Positions 58,692 to 64,000 of a stretch of 64,000 nt of DNA are shown piece after piece. Under the pieces are notes generated by a model, which ran no database searches, had not been told where the DNA came from, and was given only the letters and a program-made list of their open reading frames with translations. Position numbers and translations under genes: made by a program. How positions within the stretch are numbered: the stretch's first letter is position 1; the number at the start of each line of letters is the position of its first letter. This stretch comes from Diogma glabrata (Eukaryota > Arthropoda > Insecta > Diptera > Cylindrotomidae): positions 73,157,113 to 73,221,112 of the forward strand of contig OY856187.1 in NCBI GenBank assembly GCA_963693315.1, written 5' to 3'.

Positions 58692-59678
58692 TACTAGTTT
58701 CCCACCGTAGCAATTTGCTAGCTAGTATAGTTTAATAAAGTATAATAGCAACGGTGTGAAAGCAAACTATCACAACAATTATTTTAAATTTGCTATTTTC
58801 ATTTGCTAGCTAGTAAATATAATACTTATCAAATAAAGTATAATATCGACGGTGTGAAACGTAATTATTATTTTATAGGTGAAATGTCATTTTATGAAAT
58901 TTGTAAACATTGTGTTTTCTTGCGATTTTTAGCTTGTAAGATTCATTTCTGATATTTAATAAATTAAAGTGTATGTATTAATTGTTGATTATGATATGGA
59001 TATGTTTAGTATAGCATTATAAAGGAATAGGACATGAAAAACGTAGTCAACGTAGACGTTTGGTTTTCGTGAGAGAATTATTTAAAAAAGACGTTATAGA
59101 ATGAAACTTATATGTATTTTATGCTGTTCAAAAACAGTGGCAGGGCTGGTCTAAATCTAGTTTGATTTTCTCTGGGTTGTAAATTTCATTTTAAAAACTA
59201 TAACGCTAATATCAAATATAAAATTGACAGTACGGTATTTTGATATATCAATTTTATTCTATAGTGTCAAGTTAGATTTGGTTTCCCACCGAAACATTAT
59301 CTTAATATAATATGAACGGTGAGAAATCAAACTAATATCAAATATTTGCTATCCCAAGTATCACTACTTCCAGTTTTTTTTCAATTTTTTGGAACTTAAT
59401 CCGTAACTAAGATCCAACTTGAGTTAATAAGTTGTATTAAATTTGTCACCAAAATCTGGAACTCATTTGTACAATGAAGTTAGACACACATTGAGTTCCA
59501 ACTTAAGTTAAGAAGTTGTATTAAATTTGTCGCCAAAATCTGGAACTCATTTGTACAATGAAGTTGACACACATTGAGTTCTAACTTAAGTTACTAAGTT
59601 GTATTAAACTCAAATTTGAGTTCCATCTTGTTATACTTGGGATACTACATAGTAAATTTCTGCGGTGGGAAACTAGTG
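58692..59678. mobile_element. MITE-B copy 2, inside the copia 3' LTR
   Basis: Ends ACTAGTTTCCCACCGTAGC and CGGTGGGAAACTAGT. It is inserted ten bases into the 3' LTR (after TGTTGAATTA). It would be about 698 bp without the 289-bp MITE-A inserted at 59353. Nearly identical to the 38.4-kb copy. Confidence 0.93.
59353..59641. mobile_element. MITE-A copy 3, inside MITE-B
   Basis: CCCAAGTATCACTACTTCC to ...CATCTTGTTATACTTGGG. The empty site is preserved in MITE-B copy 1 (TTTGCTATACTACATAG at 39022); comparison implies a 2-bp AT duplication here. Confidence 0.95.
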
Positions 59679-59984
59679 TAGATATCATAGTTTTTAGTTG
59701 GCTATACTGTATTCAATTGTATATGAATTGTAACTAACTTAATTCTGTCGCTCTGTCAATGTACGATTTGTCAAATAAACACGTTCTTGTTAATTTACTT
59801 TATAAGATCCACTTTTATTCTGCGCAACCCAACAATAATAAGCTTTGTTTATTTTAATCGATAGGTATTCTAATTTACCATACATTTGGAATAATAACCA
59901 AATAAAGCAAGTTTTCGTTTAATCAAAAATTAGAAAATCGTTGCTAGCAATCCGGCGAAAAATTTTGTGTTGTGGCAACGACTT

Positions 59985-61135
59985 TAAGTAAAATGTGCCA
60001 CATGGACAAAAAATTTACCGGCGATATTTACAACAACAACAACACTAAAACTGACAGTGCATTGTTATATTGGAGTGCGTTCGATTACTAAATGAGATAT
60101 TAACCATTTAATGAATCATTTAATGAATGACAGATGATAGCGTTCGAGAACTTGAAAAACCGATTTCATTTAAATTTTCATTTAATGAAACCACGCCTCT
60201 TTTCATTTAATTTTAAATGCAGTAAATAGCATATTTAAGTTTTAATGAAGTTTTTTATTTAAAAAAATTTCAAATCGAAAACCGTAAAATTTTGTTTTAT
60301 AATTTTTAATTAATTTAGCAAATTAGGTATTACGAATTAATTGTATTATAATGAATTAAGGAATCAATTTTATATATTATAATAATTAATTCTCAATTGA
60401 AAAATATAAACAAAATGGATGAAAATTTTGAAATTAGTGAGAGATAAAACCAACAGCTCCTATTACCAATTACATTTAACGATCGAAAATAAAATTAATT
60501 AATAAGTTTTTGCAACCAATTCAATCACCAGTATCAAACTGCGGATTCCTTAAAGTTTTCGAGTTAGTTATAATCTTAAAATTGAATTTGTTTTTGAAAA
60601 TTTTTAAAATAAATTTAATTACGACGGAAGTAATTGAAAAATAATGCATTAACAAGGAGTAAGATTTTAATTTGATTATAACTTTTATACTCCAACATTT
60701 CGTTTATTTATTCATAGAAGTGTCAAAATTTTTCAAATTTGACATTATATACATTAAATGAAATTCGTTCGAATACTAAATGAACATCGCGTTTTTTGAT
60801 TGGTTCATTAAATATTTAATGAAAATGAGATCTCATTAAGTTCTCGAACGCACTCTTGAATATGAAATGAAAGTTTTTACTATGAATGTAATTATATTAC
60901 TAAAATGTTAATTTAAAACAAACTCAACGTAAATTATAAGCAATCACAAAACCATAAACTTTCAAAATGACAAATATCACGATGTGAGGTTAAATCCGAA
61001 CGATAAAAAAAAATCGGTCATAATTCTACAAAAATCGAACATATTTCTCCAATAAATCAGTGGAGATTTATGAACGATTTTTTTATTTCTATCGGCGGTA
61101 GAAATCGTACAAAATGATTTTGGAAAAATTATCAA
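59985..61135. repeat. Module repeated on both sides of the copia element (right), split by MITE-C
   Basis: Direct counterpart of 54035-54425. Its halves are 59985-60072 and 60856-61135. It shares AAGTAAAATGTGCCACATG, CGGCGATATTTACAACAAC, GATGTGAGGTTAAATCCG and TTTCTATCGGCGGTAG with the left copy, with scattered substitutions. Confidence 0.8.
60073..60855. mobile_element. MITE-C copy 2
   Basis: Inverted-orientation twin of 49390-50160. The flanking repeat TTG on both sides (60070-60072, 60856-60858), compared with the empty site at 54140, shows a 3-bp target duplication. Confidence 0.93.
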
Positions 61136-61967
61136 TTTGGTTGATCTAAAAATTAATTATAAATACATATTTCATTATACCAATTAATTATAATAATTAT
61201 TATACATATTCATGTAATTTCCAAATAGATGTCACTTGCATGCAATATTAGCATTTATTTTATAGCATTAAATCACATCCATTTTTTATAAAAAATTATA
61301 ATAATTTTGATCAACCAAACAAATACCACTTCTCTTAAAAGCGTCTATCAATTCGGACAATCGCATAAATTGTATTCATTCTTGTTATTTTATATTAATT
61401 AAAATTAAAATCAAAGTTGTAAAACATTTGGAAAATTATATAGTGTTTCATTATAAACAAAAAATAAAATTTATTGTCTTTCATTTTTTCATAAAGTTTC
61501 ATAGATCGCAAATTGCATTTAGTGAATCATTCATTGGTCCTTCGAGTCGAGATTACGCGTTTATATTCGAAATATCATAATTACGCCGCGATCGCGCTTA
61601 ATTCATGTATATAATTAGTATAATTCGCGTAAGTGTGTGATAATAGTTAACCGACGCCTAAGTTGTGCGCGTTTTTTAAACAAGTTTGTGAATTTAGTGC
61701 ACCTAGTAACAATTTATCGAGAACAATCTAGAACTTTAAAAGCATCAAGCACATGTGAATAAGGACGCTACTCTGGGCTACATCTAGAACAACAAAATTT
61801 CAGATAAGTATAAGCTTATCGTTTTAAAAAATAAATTAAAATTAAATTAAATAAAATATATATATATACATTTTCTATAATTGGTGTTATAAAACCAGTT
61901 CATATATTCGTATCATTTACATCGAAAATAATTTATTGCTATAATATTAAAATTTCTTAAATTAAGA
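61136..61967 (+). other. Probable BEL/Pao 5' LTR and leader
   Basis: The region upstream of the gag-pol start has a more balanced base composition from about 61540 to 61780 (for example TTACGCCGCGATCGCGC) than its neighbours. An LTR ending before the ORF is expected, but with no 3' LTR in the window the boundaries and primer-binding site cannot be fixed. Confidence 0.4.
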
Positions 61968-64000
61968 ATGGCTACTAATTTAATTGCTACGCGGGGACGT
62001 ATAATTGGTGCAGTGAGCAAATTTAAAACTTTCGCATCTAATATCAATGATGAAACCTCTATATCAGCCATAGAAACTCGTTTAGTGAAACTTGAAGAAA
62101 GTTGGAAGGAATTTCGCGATATTGAAATTGAGATTTTTGCTGCAGATCCTGCTCAAATTTCGAAATTTGATGAATTTTCAGACAAATTCTTTGATACAAA
62201 AAGTATTATGGTTGAATGGCTAACTCAAAAGAAAAGAAACGTGGCAGCTCCACCTCAATCCGATAGCACATTTGAACAATTGTTAGAACAACAACGAATT
62301 TTCTTAGAAGGTTTATCAGATAGAACAATGGCTTTAAATGAACGATCAATGAGCAGCCCACCAGAAACCGTACGATTACCTAAGGTTAACATAGAACCAT
62401 TTAACGGTAATTACAGTACATGGCCTTCGTTTCAAGACTTATACGTTTCCTCGGTACACAACCATCCATCCTTGTCAAATTCTCAAAAGTTTCAACTTTT
62501 AAAGGGAGTATTAAGGGGAGAACCAGCTGAATTAATTAGACATTTTACACTAACCGGTGCTAATTATTTAGAAGCTTGGGATAAGCTTAATAAGCGATAT
62601 AACAAGCCCAATACAATCTTACAATCATTAATAAAAACATACATAGATCAACCTCGAGCTGCAAAGGGCTCATTATCAGCTTTAAGAAATTTATGTGATA
62701 CTTCTGATCAAATTTTGAGAGGTATAAAGGCGTTAGGTACGGATGCAGAATCTCGAAATCCGTGGCTTGTGCATATATTACTTGATAAGGTCGATCTTGA
62801 TATACAAGAAGCTTGGGCTAACAAAAATCTTAATAATCCATTTCCCACCATTTACGAATTTATTGAGTTCATTTGTAATAAATGTGATTCTAAAGAAGGT
62901 TGTACAGGGTATCAAGAAAAAAGTTATATCAAGCATAAACCACAAGTTAAAAGTTTTCAAACTTTTTGTAATACAAGCTGCCCTTACTGCAATCAATTAC
63001 ATTCATTAACTAGATGTATAGTATTCAAAAAAATGCCCATTCTGAAGCGTAGGTCCTTAGTAACAGAAATAAATGTGTGCTTTAATTGTTTAAATAAAGG
63101 ACATTCTGCAATGCAATGTTCCTCAAAATATTCCTGTCGTATATGCAACAAGCGTCACAACACATTGCTTCATCATTATAATATTGAAAATTCGATACAT
63201 ACTCCAAATACAGTTCAACATCAGTCAAGCAACTCAAACCCAGCGGTAGCTTTATCACAAACAACACAACTAGATCCATCCCATACCTCAATTGAAAACC
63301 ATATTGAGCCACAATCCGATTTACAATCATATAGCACTGTAATGTCATACTTTTCAATCCTTCCAACAGCATTGGTGGGCGTATATGACAAATTTGGAAA
63401 TTTACATTCAGCTCGAGTACTGTTGGATTCAGGATCGCAATCATGTTTTGTAAAAGAAAGTCTAGTTTCAACTCTGCAGCTTCCTCGGAGAGCATCTTGT
63501 GTTACTGTTACATGCGTGGGAGAAACAAAGGCAGCAACAACAAATGGAAGTACTCAGCTCATACTTGTATCAAAATTCAATACCTTTGAAAGATTTTCAA
63601 TTAATGCATTAATTTTGAAAAAGGTTACATCTAAGATTCCTCAAACAAAAATTGACAAAGTAAATTTGGAAAAACTACAAGGTTTACAACTAGCAGATCC
63701 GTTATTCAACACTCCATCAGATATTGATATAATTCTTGGAGCTGATATATTTTTTAAAATTATGGAGCCTCAAAAAATTGAAATCGATAGAAATTTTACT
63801 GCTCAATACACAAAATTTGGATGGATATTAGCGGGCTCCGTAAACCCAGATCAGATCGACAGCCAGACATGCTTGGTATCCATGTCTGATGAAGATATTA
63901 ACCTTACTTTACAAAGGTTTTGGAGTCTAGAGGACGTTCCAGAAAATACTGAAGCTAGTTCCGAAGAACTACAATGTGAAGAATATTACAAAAACACCAC
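61968..64000 (+). CDS. BEL/Pao gag-pol polyprotein, 5' part, open at the window edge
   Basis: The frame is open for 677 codons from ATG 61968 to the last base, so only the start is in view. Gag: IEPFNGNYSTWPSFQDLYVS and KFQLLKGVLRGEPAELIRHF are typical of the BEL/Pao gag (DUF1759). Two zinc-finger-like blocks follow, CPYCNQLHSLTRC and CFNCLNKGHSAMQC, then CRICNKRHNTLLHH. The aspartic protease shows VLLDSGSQSCFVKESL (catalytic Asp about residue 487), ILGADIFFKI and KFGWILAGSV, which is the BEL protease region, and then FWSLEDVPENTE leading towards RT. No stop or frameshift was found in a codon-by-codon read. RT, RNase H, integrase and 3' LTR would lie beyond the window. It may be an intact element. 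Confidence 0.92.
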   Translation, partial: MATNLIATRGRIIGAVSKFKTFASNINDETSISAIETRLVKLEESWKEFRDIEIEIFAADPAQISKFDEFSDKFFDTKSIMVEWLTQKKRNVAAPPQSDSTFEQLLEQQRIFLEGLSDRTMALNERSMSSPPETVRLPKVNIEPFNGNYSTWPSFQDLYVSSVHNHPSLSNSQKFQLLKGVLRGEPAELIRHFTLTGANYLEAWDKLNKRYNKPNTILQSLIKTYIDQPRAAKGSLSALRNLCDTSDQILRGIKALGTDAESRNPWLVHILLDKVDLDIQEAWANKNLNNPFPTIYEFIEFICNKCDSKEGCTGYQEKSYIKHKPQVKSFQTFCNTSCPYCNQLHSLTRCIVFKKMPILKRRSLVTEINVCFNCLNKGHSAMQCSSKYSCRICNKRHNTLLHHYNIENSIHTPNTVQHQSSNSNPAVALSQTTQLDPSHTSIENHIEPQSDLQSYSTVMSYFSILPTALVGVYDKFGNLHSARVLLDSGSQSCFVKESLVSTLQLPRRASCVTVTCVGETKAATTNGSTQLILVSKFNTFERFSINALILKKVTSKIPQTKIDKVNLEKLQGLQLADPLFNTPSDIDIILGADIFFKIMEPQKIEIDRNFTAQYTKFGWILAGSVNPDQIDSQTCLVSMSDEDINLTLQRFWSLEDVPENTEASSEELQCEEYYKNT

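Larger units (their letters stand above)
54443..59834 (+). mobile_element. Copia-type LTR retrotransposon
   Basis: The 5' LTR 54443-54605 (163 bp) starts TGTTG and ends CAACA. The 3' LTR starts at 58682 and ends at 59834, split by MITE-B. The target duplication ATAAT lies at 54438-54442 and 59835-59839. A primer-binding site follows the 5' LTR and a purine tract precedes the 3' LTR. The LTRs are nearly identical outside the MITE (for example CACTCTG against CGCTCTG), so insertion was fairly recent. Coding is gag-pol with one frameshift and one nonsense codon. Confidence 0.95.

Noticed and set aside
62778..63495. Minus-strand ORFs near the right edge
   Set aside because: Shadows of the BEL/Pao gag-pol frame on the plus strand.

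Overview
This AT-rich window looks like an insect nuclear genome. The evidence is two intron-bearing animal genes, insect-type mobile elements (P-like, hAT, BEL/Pao, copia, Penelope-like, LINEs, many MITEs) and long AT microsatellites. I cannot name the order with confidence. No operon, CRISPR array, tRNA or rRNA gene was seen.

Host genes are few. A TMEM19 (DUF92) gene lies at 18594-19672 on the minus strand with two coding exons. A RanGAP gene lies at 47018-48834, also minus, with three coding exons. A broken multi-exon gene of an unrecognised family lies at 10598-11573 (minus). Almost everything else is mobile DNA or featureless AT-rich sequence.

Layout: 1-3900 holds tandem repeats and a GC-richer stretch rich in perfect hairpins. 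3.9-5.0 kb is a decayed hAT transposase (minus). 7-18.5 kb is mostly non-coding, with fold-backs, a 336-bp palindrome carrying Penelope-type ends, an (AT)n tract and a second hAT remnant. 19.9-22.3 kb is a 2.35-kb inverted-repeat element built from a duplicated 1.1-kb unit with five copies of a 14-bp palindrome. 22.6-25.9 kb holds two decayed LINE fragments (minus). 26.8-27.2 kb is a copia remnant. 29.7-37.8 kb is a hAT element with both ends; its transposase is split by a 5.3-kb insertion of two head-to-head Penelope-like (PLE) copies flanked by a 12-bp target duplication. 38.1-39.1 kb is one MITE inside another. 39.6-43.8 kb is a P-like element with 31-bp inverted ends and an uninterrupted 892-codon THAP-domain transposase. 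44.5-45.4 kb is a large palindrome of MITE sequence. 49.1-54.0 kb is a LINE and several MITEs bracketed by one pair of inverted ends. 54.4-59.8 kb is a copia-type LTR retrotransposon with a 5-bp target duplication and two coding lesions; its 3' LTR is split by nested MITEs. 61.1-64.0 kb is the 5' part of a BEL/Pao element whose gag-pol frame is still open at the window edge.

Most useful for follow-up: two MITE families nest reciprocally at 38 and 59 kb; related copies inside the window give empty-versus-filled insertion sites; a hammerhead-like two-helix motif recurs at PLE ends and at solitary loci; and the 19.9-22.3 kb palindrome element belongs to no family I recognise.
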